Part shown: positions 9,474 through 23,672 of the stretch, piece by piece
How positions within the stretch are numbered: position 1 is the first letter of the stretch
Layout: every line of letters starts with the position of its first letter
NCBI RefSeq assembly: GCF_047511655.1
Contig: NC_133394.1
Coordinates: 60,482,501 to 60,546,500, forward strand
DNA length: 64,000 nt
DNA from: Castor canadensis
Taxonomy: Eukaryota; Chordata; Mammalia; Rodentia; Castoridae
Reading direction: 5' to 3'
Program-made: the position numbers and the translations under genes
The notes under the pieces: generated by a model
Databases searched by the model: none
What the model was told of the DNA's origin: nothing
The model's input: only the letters and a program-made list of their open reading frames with translations

Positions 9474-12400
9474 GTGCCTGCAAATATTGCGGCTGGCCTA
9501 TCTTCCAAAGCAAAAGGAATCCCTTTTGAATGTGGTACACGTCACACGATGGAGACAGATCCTCGACCTCTGGATCCTGTGACAAATACATGCTTCCTCC
9601 TGGAATCTCTCCAGGGAAAATACACACGGCCCGTCAACCAGATTCCCTTGGCTTGCTGCCGTGAGGGGCTTCAGCTAAGTAGGTAAGTAAGGAATCGCCT
9701 TGGGGTACCAAGAAGGGTTACGTTTTCTTAAAAAATATGTAGCAACCAAGGGTCCTGCACTCACATTTCTTCACTATCACCTCTGCCCCGAGTGTCAAGG
9801 CCCCACGGATCTGAAGGCAACTGGCGTGGAGGCAAGCGGACTACGAAAATGAAAATCTGCAAATAACTCACACAGGCTCGTGCCACACTTTAAAGCAGGT
9901 CCTAAACGCAAGGTGCCCTTCCTACATGGATTTCCACCATCAGCCATCCAAAAGGTGAGGAAAGAAGAAAGCAGACAGCTTCTCAACACCTTGAAGAGGT
10001 CACTCGGTCAGCATGGAAAATGGTTGCATTTTCCACCATGTAAACTGAGGTGCAATTGCGTACAGTCCTGTGGACCTGAATCTGTGACGGGTCAAAATGC
10101 GGCAGGTGTTCCCAATGTTTCTCAGGGTGAAAATTAAGAAGCTCTTAAGCCCCGACCAGGTGTACGCGCTGGGACGCAAGAGGATCCTGGTTGAGGATAG
10201 CTAACGTCACGTGGGGCAATCTGTAAACCACACGTGGAGACTTATCTGATCCTTTTCCGATACACGTGAATGACAGGAGAGGCCAGGGCATCCCTGGGAC
10301 CAGGCGCGGTGTACGCTTTTGCCTCGGAAGGATGAGGTGAGGAGACCCGCGAAATGCACAGATACACAGCATTAAAATGCCTCATTCCATGTGGGTTCGC
10401 GTTGCCAAAGTCCAAAGCAGGGTGATTACCAATCAAAGACATGCTTTTACCTTAACGCTTAGGGATGAAGACTGTCAACTTAACAAGAGCAGTTCACTTA
10501 GAGACGCCGCTCAAGAGCCAACAATTCAAAATTAACAGCAGAGGTCGGACAGAGAGAGAACTGCACAGGGAGCAATCCTGGCACGGGAGAGGAAACAATG
10601 GCAAGATTAAAGCTACAAGTCCGGGAGGGAGGGTGAACATGCCTTGCAGCGTGCAGGCTCAATTCCAGAAGGAGGTGTGAAATGGAGGGAGAAAGAAAGC
10701 TTCCGGTGGCGCCGGGTATGAACTGAATGAAGGTTCGCAGGTCAAGCTTACTTTGGAATGAGAAATGAGAATAGATTACATCCCATGCCACACCTCTTCA
10801 GTCAAGACCCACGTGGTAAATGCGTCTAAGTCATGCATACGTGTCATCCCTTCCTGCTCCGTCCCTAGATTCCCAGGCGATGCCACCATGGAGAAGAGTG
10901 GGGAGAGGTGAAATTAGGAAACCTTACCCTACGGTGACATGCAGACAGATAGACTGGTGTACACAAAACGACATAGTGATGAACACTGGGCATACAAAGA
11001 AGACAACACCTACTTTCCTAGAGGAGTTCAAACAAAGAAAACAGCTTCCCCTAGAACGGTTTTGAGCCTTCTCAAGGCATAAGAGTTTGATTCTTAGCCT
11101 GATTCTGGGAGAGGGCTGGGATTCGGCCTAGGCCACAAATGCCTGCTGCATGCAGAGTAGCTGTGTCATGATTTTCCTGGTAGGAATAGAGGCGTGATCC
11201 GAGGCGGGTGTTTGGGGGGGGCATGTTGTAGTGCTTGCCTGCGGGTGGAGGTCCTGGCGGAGTAATCGAAAGGTCCGGCTCATCGAGGGACCCCTTCGGA
11301 TCCTGGCTGCAATCGAGGAGACTGGGGGCGCATACGGTCTCCACTGAGTCCCTTGAATCGGTCACGATCACGTGGGTCATCTCGTTGACACGCGCACTCT
11401 CTTCACCTAAGTGGAGAAAAATTTAAATATTAGACTCAGCCTGATGGTGAGGGATGTGATCAATCCTAAGTTCCTCTGCCTGGGTGCACAGGCTGGTGTC
11501 AGCGTGGTTCCCTTCCAAGGGCCGGAGGTCCAAAGGCCATTTCCCAGGATTGAGCCTCGTCAGAAGTTCCTGGGGAGGACTGGCTGGGACAGGGACGAGA
11601 AATCAGGCAGTCAGTAAACACAGAGAGGAAAATCATAAACATTTCAACACCTGGACGGAAACCCGAGGGTCCTAAGTGCATTGGACGAGGATGGCTTTTG
11701 CTGTGTTCCACCTCGGAGACCATCTGAGGCCAGGGGTCACGAATCCACCCTGAAGTCAGTGGACATAATCGCTGAGCGGGTAAATCTCGTGCCCAGCACC
11801 CTGTGAGACAGGTCTCCTTAAATCTCCTGGTGCTGTCTTTAACGTGCTTATCCCTCTTGGATGCCTGGGAATACGTTGCCCAAGCTCAATTTTGACGGGA
11901 GAGAAACCTCCTTTTGAATGTGGCAGACTCCGTATTACGGACACACATCCCTGACCTCTTGACTCTGTGACAAATACATGCTTCCTTTTGGAAGCACCTT
12001 TCCAGGAAACAGTACACACAGGTCCCACAACCCTCACTCTTTAAGGCCGCTGCAATGAGGTTTTGCAGCTAAATATTTAGGTAAGCAATCGCTGTTGTAG
12101 CCCGATGAGAGGAAAGTTGTAAAAGAACGTCATGTCACCACCAAGGACTTCCCCTCATAGTTCTTCACTATCACCTGTTCCCTGAAGCATCAAGGCCCTA
12201 CATTCCTGAAAGGGAGAACGGTGCGGGGAAGCAGAATATGACAACCAAGTCTGCACCTATCTCAAACACTGCTTGTGCCACACTAATCAACACGTGTCCT
12301 TTAGGCAGTGTGCCCATCCTACACGTATTTTCACCCGAAGCCTTCAAGAGGTGAGGAGAGAAGAAAGAAGACAGGTTCTGAAAAGCGGCAGGATGTTCCA

Positions 12401-14206
12401 GTGTCAGGATGGAAAAAGATTTCCTTTTCCAGCATGCAAGCCTGAAGGTTGAATTGCATACAATTTGTAGGCCCGGTTTTGTTATGGGCAAAATTGCTGC
12501 AGTTATTCTCAACGTTTCTAAGTGTGAAAACTAAGATGCTTTGGCCCTTCCCGCAACCTGTACGGACTCCAGCTCCTTGAGGCTTCTGAGGGAGATCGGT
12601 TACCATTATCAAGTCTGATATCGTCCAAACTACACCTGGAGACTTAGAAGAGGCCTTTCCCTGTGTGTGACATTGGATGTCAGAGCCCAGGAAGTAAGTC
12701 AATGGGGGCAGAGAAAGGGTAGGTTTTGGCCACAGAAATAGGAGCTGAGGATACCAGGGAAATACAAAGAAACCCCCACACTTAACCTGCCTCCATGCAC
12801 GTCGCTTCGCAGTTCCCGAAGCTCAAGCCAGGGTCATGCAAAATTGAATGCATACGTTTCACATAACGCTCCTGTTTCTAGACTATCAAGCTAACGACAG
12901 CGGTTTAACGAGAAACACCCCTGAAGGCCAATGCGCCCAAAGTGAACACCCAGTGACGGACAGTGCCAGAAGTCCAGAGGGCGAATCCTGGCAGCCCCGG
13001 AGAAGAAAGCTACGAGGCCCTGAGGGTGAAGCTGAGGGGCAGAGTGCAGTATCAACTGAAGAAGGAGCTGTAAGTACATGGAGAAAGGAAGTTTTCGGTG
13101 TGGCCGAGCATGAACTAAACGAAGGATAGAAGGCCAAGGTGAAGTGGCACTGAGTAGAGACTCGGACCCCTGACATATCTCTTTCTACAGGACCTCCGTG
13201 ATCAGCGTGTCAGAGTGTGCTCTTTCACCACATTTCAGGGAAAGCACAGCGTGGGGAAGACAGGGGTGGCCTGATCTTTGGAAACTTTACCCTAAGGAGA
13301 CTTGCAGATAGGTAGGAGCACACAAACTATGGATTGAAAGGCTCTGAGCATACGGAGAAGACAGCATGCATTTCCCTACGGCAAAGGGAAAAAAACATTC
13401 TCCTAGAAGGGATGTGGACCTTCTTGAGATGTGAGTGTTGAGTGCTACTCTGATTCTGGGTGCGTGTGTTGGGATTCGGCCCACACCCCAGGTGCCCGCT
13501 GCATGCAGAACAGCTGCGTCATGATTTTCTTCACGGGAACGGAGGTATGATCTGAGACGGGTCATTTGAAGGAATGCTCTACGGCGTACCTTTGGGTGAG
13601 GGTCCTGGCAGAGCGACTGGCTGGTCCAGCTCATCAAGGGACACCTCTTGCTCCCGGACAGGATCGCAGAAGTTGAGTGTGGATGCGGACCCTGGTGAGT
13701 CCCGTGCATCGGGCACGTCCACGTGGATCATTGGAGTGGCTCGTGGACTGCCTTCACCTAGGAGGAGGAAAATTGAAATACACATTCGGCCCGATGGGGA
13801 GCGGTGTGATCCATCCTAACTCCCTGTGCCTCGTGTGCAGAGGCTGCTGACAGCATGGTTCTCCCGGAGCTTCAGGAAGGCCAAAGGCCACGCCCCAGAT
13901 GGAGCCTCTGGAGAAGGACCTGGGGACGACCCGCTGAGAACAGGTGGGAAAAAGCAGGGATTCCACCAAGACAGAGAAAAGGCTACCTTCAATACTTGGA
14001 TGCCTGGATGGAGATCAAAGATCTCTCAGAGCACTGGACAAGGACGGCTGTGCCTGACTTCCACCTGGACGCTATCTGGGGCCCTCTGATATCTACCCTC
14101 CCGTCAGTGGACATAATCGCCTGGATCATTCTTGCGCAGCGCACGTTCCAGGACAGGTCTTTTTCAGGTACAGTGCTGCGTGCACTGATGTACTCCACCC
14201 TCGTGG
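9474..14206. repeat. Array unit 3 (4,733 bp)
   Basis: Exon-like blocks lie at 11239-11406 (A) and 13590-13757 (B). A private T-to-A change near 10080 separates it from all other units. It shares a T-to-A variant near 12400 (GTTCCAGTGTC) with units 5 and 8, and the GAAGGCC variant near 12924 with units 1 and 7. Confidence 0.97.
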
Positions 14207-17200
14207 GTGCCTGCAAATATTGCGGCTGGCCTATCTTCCAAAGCAAAAGGAATCCCTTTTGAATGTGGTACACGTCACACGATGGAGACAGATCCTCGAC
14301 CTCTGGATCCTGTGACAAATACATGCTTCCTCCTGGAATCTCTCCAGGGAAAATACACACGGCCCGTCAACCAGATTCCCTTGGCTTGCTGCCGTGAGGG
14401 GCTTCAGCTAAGTAGGTAAGTAAGGAATCACCTTGGGGTACCAAGAAGGGTTACGTTTTCTTAAAAAATATGTAGCAACCAAGGGTCCTGCACTCACATT
14501 TCTTCACTATCACCTCTGCCCCGAGTGTCAAGGCCCCACGGATCTGAAGGCAACTGGCGTGGAGGCAAGCGGACTACGAAAATGAAAATCTGCAAATAAC
14601 TCACACAGGCTCGTGCCACACTTTAAAGCAGGTCCTAAACGCAAGGTGCCCTTCCTACATGGATTTCCACCATCAGCCATCCAAAAGGTGAGGAAAGAAG
14701 AAAGCAGACAGCTTCTCAACACCTTGAAGAGGTCACTCGGTCAGCATGGAAAATGGTTGCATTTTCCACCATGTAAACTGAGGTGCAATTGCGTACAGTC
14801 CTGTGGACCTGATTCTGTGACGGGTCAAAATGCGGCAGGTGTTCCCAATGTTTCTCAGGGTGAAAATTAAGAAGCTCTTAAGCCCCGACCAGGTGTACGC
14901 GCTGGGACGCAAGAGGATCCTGGTTGAGGATAGCTAACGTCACGTGGGGCAATCTCTAAACCACACGTGGAGACTTATCTGATCCTTTTCCGATACACGT
15001 GAATGACAGGAGAGGCCAGGGCGTCCCTGGGACCAGGCGCGGTGTACGCTTTTGCCTCGGAAGGATGAGGTGAGGAGACCCGCGAAATGCACAGATACAC
15101 AGCATTAAAATGCCTCATTCCATGTGGGTTCGCGTTGCCAAAGTCCAAAGCAGGGTGATTACCAATCAAAGACATGCTTTTACCTTAACGCTTAGGGATG
15201 AAGACTGTCAACTTAACAAGAGCAGTTCACTTAGAAACGCCCCTCAAGAGCCAACAATTCAAAATTAACAGCAGAGGTCGGACAGAGAGAGAACTGCACA
15301 GGGAGCAATCCTGGCACGGGAGAGGAAACAATGGCAAGATTAAAGCTACAAGTCCGGGAGGGAGGGTGAACATGCCTTGCAGCGTGCAGGCTCAATTCCA
15401 GAAGGAGGTGTGAAATGGAGGGAGAAAGAAAGCTTCCGGTGGCGCCGGGTATGAACTGAATGAAGGTTCGCAGGTCAAGCTTACTTTGGAATGAGAAATG
15501 AGAATAGATTACATCCCATGCCACACCTCTTCAGTCAAGACCCACGTGGTAAATGCGTCTAAGTCATGCATACGTGTCATCCCTTCCTGCTCCATCCCTA
15601 GATTCCCAGGCGATGCCACAATGGAGAAGAGTGGGGAGAGGTGAAATTAGGAAACCTTACCCTACGGTGACATGCAGACAGATAGACTGGTGTACACAAA
15701 ACGACATAGTGATGAACACTGGGCATACAAAGAAGACAACACCTACTTTCCTAGAGGAGTTCAAACAAAGAAAACAGCTTCCCCTAGAACGGTTTTGAGC
15801 CTTCTCAAGGCATAAGAGTTTGATTCTTAGCCTGATTCTGGGAGAGGGCTGGGATTCGGCCTAGGCCACAAATGCCTGCTGCATGCAGAGTAGCTGTGTC
15901 ATGATTTTCCTGGTAGGAAAAGAGGCGTGATCCGAGGCGGGTGTTTGGGGGGGGCATGTTGTAGTGCTTGCCTGCGGGTGGAGGTCCTGGTGGAGTAATC
16001 GAAAGGTCCGGCTCATCGAGGGACCCCTTCGGATCCTGGCTGCAATCGAGGAGACTGGGGGCGCATACGGTCTCCACTGCGTCCCTTGAATCGGTCACGA
16101 TCACGTGGGTCATCTCGTTGACACGTGCACTCTCTTCACCTAAGTGGAGAAAAATTTAAATATTAGACTCAGCCTGATGGTGAGGGATGTGATCAATCCT
16201 AAGTTCCTCTGCCTGGGTGCACAGGCTGGTGTCAGCGTGGTTCTCTTCCAAGGGCCGGAGGTCCAAAGGCCATTTCCCAGCATTGAGCCTCGTCAGAAGT
16301 TCCTGGGGAGGACTGGCTGGGACAGGGACGAGAAATCAGGCAGTCAGTAAACACAGAGAGGAAAATCATAAACATTTCAACACCTGGACGGAAACCCGAG
16401 GGTCCTAAGTGCATTGGACGAGGATGGCTTTTGCTGTGTTCCACCTCGGAGACCATCTGAGGCCAGGGGTCACGAATCCACCCTGAAGTCAGTGGACATA
16501 ATCGCTGAGCGGGTAAATCTCGTGCCCAGCACCCTGTGAGACAGGTCTCCTTAAATCTCCTGGTGATGTCTTTAACGTGCTTATCCCTCTTGGATGCCTG
16601 GGAATACGTTGCCCAAGCTCAATTTTGACGGGAGAGAAACCTCCTTTTGAATGTGGCAGACTCCGTATTACGGACACACATCCCTGACCTCTTGACTCTG
16701 TGACAAATACATGCTTCCTTTTGGAAGCACCTTTCCAGGAAAGAGTACACACAGGTCCCACAACCCTCACTCTTTAAGGCCGCTGCAATGAGGTTTTGCA
16801 GCTAAATATTTAGGTAAGCAATCGCTGTTGTAGCCCGATGAGAGGAAAGTTGTAAAAGAACGTCATGTCACCACCAAGGACTTCCCCTCATAGTTCTTCA
16901 CTATCACCTGTTCCCTGAAGCATCAAGGCCCTACATTCCTGAAAGGGAGAACGGTGTGGGGAAGCAGAATATGACAACCAAGTCTGCACCTATCTCAAAC
17001 ACTGCTTGTGCCACACTAATCAACACGTGTCCTTTAGGCAGTGTGCCCATCCTACACGTATTTTCACCCGAAGCCTTCAAGAGGTGAGGAGAGAAGAAAG
17101 AAGACAGGTTCTGAAAAGCGGCAGGATGTTCCTGTGTCAGGATGGAAAAAGATTTCCTTTTCCAGCATGCAAGCCTGAAGGTTGAATTGCATACAATTTG

Positions 17201-18939
17201 TAGGCCCGGTTTTGTTATGGGCAAAATTGCTGCAGTTATTCTCAACGTTTCTAAGTGTGAAAACTAAGATGCTTTGGCCCTTCCCGCAACCTGTACGGAC
17301 TCCAGCTCCTTGAGGCTTCTGAGGGAGATCGGTTACCATTATCAAGTCTGATATCGTCCAAACTACACCTGGAGACTTAGAAGAGGCCTTTCCCTGTGTG
17401 TGACATTGGATGTCAGAGCCCAGGAAGTAAGTCAATGGGGGCAGAGAAAGGGTAGGTTTTGGCCACAGAAATAGGAGCTGAGGATACCAGGGAAATACAA
17501 AGAAACCCCCACACTTAACCTGCCTCCATGCACGTCGCTTCGCAGTTCCCGAAGCTCAAGCCAGGGTCATGCAAAATTGAATGCACACGTTTCACATAAC
17601 GCTCCTGTTTCTAGACTATCAAGCTAACGACAGCGGTTTAACGAGAAACACCCCTCAAGGCCAATGCGCCCAAAGTGAACACCCAGTGACGGACAGTGCC
17701 AGAAGTCCAGAGGGCGAATCCTGGCAGCCCCGGAGAAGAAAGCTACGAGGCCCTGAGGGTGAAGCTGAGGGGCAGAGTGCAGTATCAACTGAAGAAGGAG
17801 CTGTAAGTACATGGAGAAAGGAAGTTTTCGGTGTGGCCGAGCATGAACTAAACGAAGGATAGAAGGCCAAGGTGAAGTGGCACTGAGTAGAGACTCGGAC
17901 CCCTGACATATCTCTTTCTACAGGACCTCCGTGATCAGCGTGTCAGAGTGTGCTCTTTCACCACATTTCAGGGAAAGCACAGCGTGGGGAAGACAGGGGT
18001 GGCCTGATCTTTGGAAACTTTACCCTAAGGAGACTTGCAGATAGGTAGGAGCACACAAACTATGGATTGAAAGGCTCTGAGCATACGGAGAAGACAGCAT
18101 GCATTTCCCTACGGCAAAGGGAAAAAAACATTCTCCTAGAAGGGATGTGGACCTTCTTGAGATGTGAGTGTTGAGTGCTACTCTGATTCTGGGTGCGTGT
18201 GTTGGGATTCGGCCCACACCCCAGGTGCCCGCTGCATGCAGAACAGCTGCGTCATGATTTTCTTCACGGGAACGGAGGTATGATCTGAGACGGGTCATTT
18301 GAAGGAATGCTCTACGGCGTACCTTTGGGTGAGGGTCCTGGCAGAGCGACTGGCTGGTCCAGCTCATCAAGGGACACCTCTTGCTCCCGGACAGGATCGC
18401 AGAAGTTGAGTGTGGATGCGGACCCTGGTGAGTCCCGTGCATCGGGCACGTCCACGTGGATCATTGGAGTGGCTCGTGGACTGCCTTCACCTAGGAGGAG
18501 GAAAATTGAAATACACATTCGGCCCGATGGGGAGCGGTGTGATCCATCCTAACTCCCTGTGCCTCGTGTGCAGAGGCTGCTGACAGCATGGTTCTCCCGG
18601 AGCTTCAGGAAGGCCAAAGGCCACGCCCCAGATGGAGCCTCTGGAGAAGGACCTGGGGACGACCCGCTGAGAACAGGTGGGAAAAAGCAGGGATTCCACC
18701 AAGACAGAGAAAAGGCTACCTTCAATACTTGGATGCCTGGATGGAGATCAAAGATCTCTCAGAGCACTGGACAAGGACGGCTATGCCTGACTTCCACCTG
18801 GACGCTATCTGGGGCCCTCTGATATCTACCCTCCCGTCAGTGGACATAATCGCCTGGATCATTCTTGCGCAGCGCACGTTCCAGGACAGGTCTTTTTCAG
18901 GTACAGTGCTGCGTGCACTGATGTACTCCACCCTCGTGG
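14207..18939. repeat. Array unit 4 (4,733 bp)
   Basis: Exon-like blocks lie at 15972-16139 (A) and 18323-18490 (B). This is the first unit with the Ala form of exon A and with CCACAATGG instead of CCACCATGG near 15618. It carries the GTTCTCTTCC/CAGCATTGAG pair (16241, 16278) shared with units 5 and 8. It also has CTATGCCTG near 18782, shared only with unit 7 exactly 14,199 bp further on. Confidence 0.97.
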
Positions 18940-21900
18940 GTGCCTGCAAATATTGCGGCTGGCCTATCTTCCAAAGCAAAAGGAATCCCTTTTGAATGTG
19001 GTACACGTCACACGATGGAGACAGATCCTCGACCTCTGGATCCTGTGACAAATACATGCTTCCTCCTGGAATCTCTCCAGGGAAAATACACACGGCCCGT
19101 CAACCAGATTCCCTTGGCTTGCTGCCGTGAGGGGCTTCAGCTAAGTAGGTAAGTAAGGAATCACCTTGGGGTACCAAGAAGGGTTACGTTTTCTTAAAAA
19201 ATATGTAGCAACCAAGGGTCCTGCACTCACATTTCTTCACTATCACCTCTGCCCCGAGTGTCAAGGCCCCACGGATCTGAAGGCAACTCGCGTGGAGGCA
19301 AGCGGACTACGAAAATGAAAATCTGCAAATAACTCACACAGGCTCGTGCCACACTTTAAAGCAGGTCCTAAACGCAAGGTGCCCTTCCTACATGGATTTC
19401 CACCATCAGCCATCCAAAAGGTGAGGAAAGAAGAAAGCAGACAGCTTCTCAACACCTTGAAGAGGTCACTCGGTCAGCATGGAAAATGGTTGCATTTTCC
19501 ACCATGTAAACTGAGGTGCAATTGCGTACAGTCCTGTGGACCTGATTCTGTGACGGGTCAAAATGCGGCAGGTGTTCCCAATGTTTCTCAGGGTGAAAAT
19601 TAAGAAGCTCTTAAGCCCCGACCAGGTGTACGCGCTGGGACGCAAGAGGATCCTGGTTGAGGATAGCTAACGTCACGTGGGGCAATCTGTAAACCACACG
19701 TGGAGACTTATCTGATCCTTTTCCGATACACGTGAATGACAGGAGAGGCCAGGGCGTCCCTGGGACCAGGCGCGGTGTACGCTTTTGCCTCGGAAGGATG
19801 AGGTGAGGAGACCCGCGAAATGCACAGATACACAGCATTAAAATGCCTCATTCCATGTGGGTTCGCGTTGCCAAAGTCCAAAGCAGGGTGATTACCAATC
19901 AAAGACATGCTTTTACCTTAACGCTTAGGGATGAAGACTGTCAACTTAACAAGAGCAGTTCACTTAGAAACGCCCCTCAAGAGCCAACAATTCAAAATTA
20001 ACAGCAGAGGTCGGACAGAGAGAGAACTGCACAGGGAGCAATCCTGGCACGGGAGAGGAAACAATGGCAAGATTAAAGCTACAAGTCCGGGAGGGAGGGT
20101 GAACATGCCTTGCAGCGTGCAGGCTCAATTCCAGAAGGAGGTGTGAAATGGAGGGAGAAAGAAAGCTTCCGGTGGCGCCGGGTATGAACTGAATGAAGGT
20201 TCGCAGGTCAAGCTTACTTTGGAATGAGAAATGAGAATAGATTACATCCCATGCCACACCTCTTCAGTCAAGACCCACGTGGTAAATGCGTCTAAGTCAT
20301 GCATACGTGTCATCCCTTCCTGCTCCGTCCCTAGATTCCCAGGCGATGCCACAATGGAGAAGAGTGGGGAGAGGTGAAATTAGGAAACCTTACCCTACGG
20401 TGACATGCAGACAGATAGACTGGTGTACACAAAACGACATAGTGATGAACACTGGGCATACAAAGAAGACAACACCTACTTTCCTAGAGGAGTTCAAACA
20501 AAGAAAACAGCTTCCCCTAGAACGGTTTTGAGCCTTCTCAAGGCATAAGAGTTTGATTCTTAGCCTGATTCTGGGAGAGGGCTGGGATTCGGCCTAGGCC
20601 ACAAATGCCTGCTGCATGCAGAGTAGCTGTGTCATGATTTTCCTGGTAGGAATAGAGGCGTGATCCGAGGCGGGTGTTTGGGGGGGGCATGTTGTAGTGC
20701 TTGCCTGCGGGTGGAGGTCCTGGCGGAGTAATCGAAAGGTCCGGCTCATCGAGGGACCCCTTCGGATCCTGGCTGCAATCGAGGAGACTGGGGGCGCATA
20801 CGGTCTCCACTGCGTCCCTTGAATCGGTCACGATCACGTGGGTCATCTCGTTGACACGCGCACTCTCTTCACCTAAGTGGAGAAAAATTTAAATATTAGA
20901 CTCAGCCTGATGGTGAGGGATGTGATCAATCCTAAGTTCCTCTGCCTGGGTGCACAGGCTGGTGTCAGCGTGGTTCTCTTCCAAGGGCCGGAGGTCCAAA
21001 GGCCATTTCCCAGCATTGAGCCTCGTCAGAAGTTCCTGGGGAGGACTGGCTGGGACAGGGACGAGAAATCAGGCAGTCAGTAAACACAGAGAGGAAAATC
21101 ATAAACATTTCAACACCTGGACGGAAACCCGAGGGTCCTAAGTGCATTGGACGAGGATGGCTTTTGCTGTGTTCCACCTCGGAGACCATCTGAGGCCAGG
21201 GGTCACGAATCCACCCTGAAGTCAGTGGACATAATCGCTGAGCGGGTAAATCTCGTGCCCAGCACCCTGTGAGACAGGTCTCCTTAAATCTCCTGGTGCT
21301 GTCTTTAACGTGCTTATCCCTCTTGGATGCCTGGGAATACGTTGCCCAAGCTCAATTTTGACGGGAGAGAAACCTCCTTTTGAATGTGGCAGACTCCGTA
21401 TTACGGACACACATCCCTGACCTCTTGACTCTGTGACAAATACATGCTTCCTTTTGGAAGCACCTTTCCAGGAAACAGTACACACAGGTCCCACAACCCT
21501 CACTCTTTAAGGCCGCTGCAATGAGGTTTTGCAGCTAAATATTTAGGTAAGCAATCGCTGTTGTAGCCCGATGAGAGGAAAGTTGTAAAAGAACGTCATG
21601 TCACCACCAAGGACTTCCCCTCATAGTTCTTCACTATCACCTGTTCCCTGAAGCATCAAGGCCCTACATTTCTGAAAGGGAGAACGGTGTGGGGAAGCAG
21701 AATATGACAACCAAGTCTGCACCTATCTCAAACACTGCTTGTGCCACACTAATCAACACGTGTCCTTTAGGCAGTGTGCCCATCCTACACGTATTTTCAC
21801 CCGAAGCCTTCAAGAGGTGAGGAGAGAAGAAAGAAGACAGGTTCTGAAAAGCGGCAGGATGTTCCAGTGTCAGGATGGAAAAAGATTTCCTTTTCCAGCA

Positions 21901-23672
21901 TGCAAGCCTGAAGGTTGAATTGCATACAATTTGTAGGCCCGGTTTTGTTATGGGCAAAATTGCTGCAGTTATTCTCAACGTTTCTAAGTGTGAAAACTAA
22001 GATGCTTTGGCCCTTCCCGCAACCTGTACGGACTCCAGCTCCTTGAGGCTTCTGAGGGAGATCGGTTACCATTATCAAGTCTGATATCGTCCAAACTACA
22101 CCTGGAGACTTAGAAGAGGCCTTTCCCTGTGTGTGACATTGGATGTCAGAGCCCAGGAAGTAAGTCAATGGGGGCAGAGAAAGGGTAGGTTTTGGCCACA
22201 GAAATAGGAGCTGAGGATACCAGGGAAATACAAAGAAACCCCCACACTTAACCTGCCTCCATGCACGTCGCTTCGCAGTTCCCGAAGCTCAAGCCAGGGT
22301 CATGCAAAATTGAATGCACACGTTTCACATAACGCTCCTGTTTCTAGACTATCAAGCTAACGACAGCGGTTTAACGAGAAACACCCCTCAAGGCCAATGC
22401 GCCCAAAGTGAACACCCAGTGACGGACAGTGCCAGAAGTCCAGAGGGCGAATCCTGGCAGCCCCGGAGAAGAAAGCTACGAGGCCCTGAGGGTGAAGCTG
22501 AGGGGCAGAGTGCAGTATCAACTGAAGAAGGAGCTGTAAGTACATGGAGAAAGGAAGTTTTCGGTGTGGCCGAGCATGAACTAAACGAAGGATAGAAGGC
22601 CAAGGTGAAGTGGCACTGAGTAGAGACTCGGACCCCTGACATATCTCTTTCTACAGGACCTCCGTGATCAGCGTGTCAGAGTGTGCTCTTTCACCACATT
22701 TCAGGGAAAGCACAGCGTGGGGAAGACAGGGGTGGCCTGATCTTTGGAAACTTTACCCTAAGGAGACTTGCAGATAGGTAGGAGCACACAAACTATGGAT
22801 TGAAAGGCTCTGAGCATACGGAGAAGACAGCATGCATTTCCCTACGGCAAAGGGAAAAAAACATTCTCCTAGAAGGGATGTGGACCTTCTTGAGATGTGA
22901 GTGTTGAGTGCTACTCTGATTCTGGGTGCGTGTGTTGGGATTCGGCCCACACCCCAGGTGCCCGCTGCATGCAGAACAGCTGCGTCATGATTTTCTTCAC
23001 GGGAACGGAGGTATGATCTGAGACGGGTCATTTGAAGGAATGCTCTACGGCGTACCTTTGGGTGAGGGTCCTGGCAGAGCGACTGGCTGGTCCAGCTCAT
23101 CAAGGGACACCTCTTGCTCCCGGACAGGATCGCAGAAGTTGAGTGTGGATGCGGACCCTGGTGAGTCCCGTGCATCGGGCACGTCCACGTGGATCATTGG
23201 AGTGGCTCGTGGACTGCCTTCACCTAGGAGGAGGAAAATTGAAATACACATTCGGCCCGATGGGGAGCGGTGTGATCCATCCTAACTCCCTGTGCCTCGT
23301 GTGCAGAGGCTGCTGACAGCATGGTTCTCCCGGAGCTTCAGGAAGGCCAAAGGCCACGCCCCAGATGGAGCCTCTGGAGAAGGACCTGGGGACGACCCGC
23401 TGAGAACAGGTGGGAAAAAGCAGGGATTCCACCAAGACAGAGAAAAGGCTACCTTCAATACTTGGATGCCTGGATGGAGATCAAAGATCTCTCAGAGCAC
23501 TGGACAAGGACGGCTGTGCCTGACTTCCACCTGGACGCTATCTGGGGCCCTCTGATATCTACCCTCCCGTCAGTGGACATAATCGCCTGGATCATTCTTG
23601 CGCAGCGCACGTTCCAGGACAGGTCTTTTTCAGGTACAGTGCTGCGTGCACTGATGTACTCCACCCTCGTGG
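18940..23672. repeat. Array unit 5 (4,733 bp)
   Basis: Exon-like blocks lie at 20705-20872 (A) and 23056-23223 (B). It shares several variants with unit 8 at an offset of three units: GGAATCACC near 19160, GTTCTCTTCC near 20974, CTACATTTCTG near 21666 and GTTCCAGTGTC near 21864. Confidence 0.97.

Larger units (their letters stand above)
7345..9679. repeat. Monomer B of the dimeric unit (shown in unit 2, ends in unit 3)
   Basis: This is the second monomer, 2,335 bp, diverged from A by substitutions and indels but in the same orientation. Compared with A it keeps an ATG in good context at 9123-9121 (minus strand) and a GT rather than GC donor after the exon block. The A/B divergence is identical in character in all 12 units, so the dimer formed before the present array was amplified. 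Confidence 0.88.

Noticed and set aside
9122..9529. Plus-strand ORF of 135 codons crossing from monomer B into the next A
   Set aside because: It has no equivalent frame in the aligned A-to-B crossing, and its ATG is the chance complement of the minus-strand CCATG. Treated as spurious.
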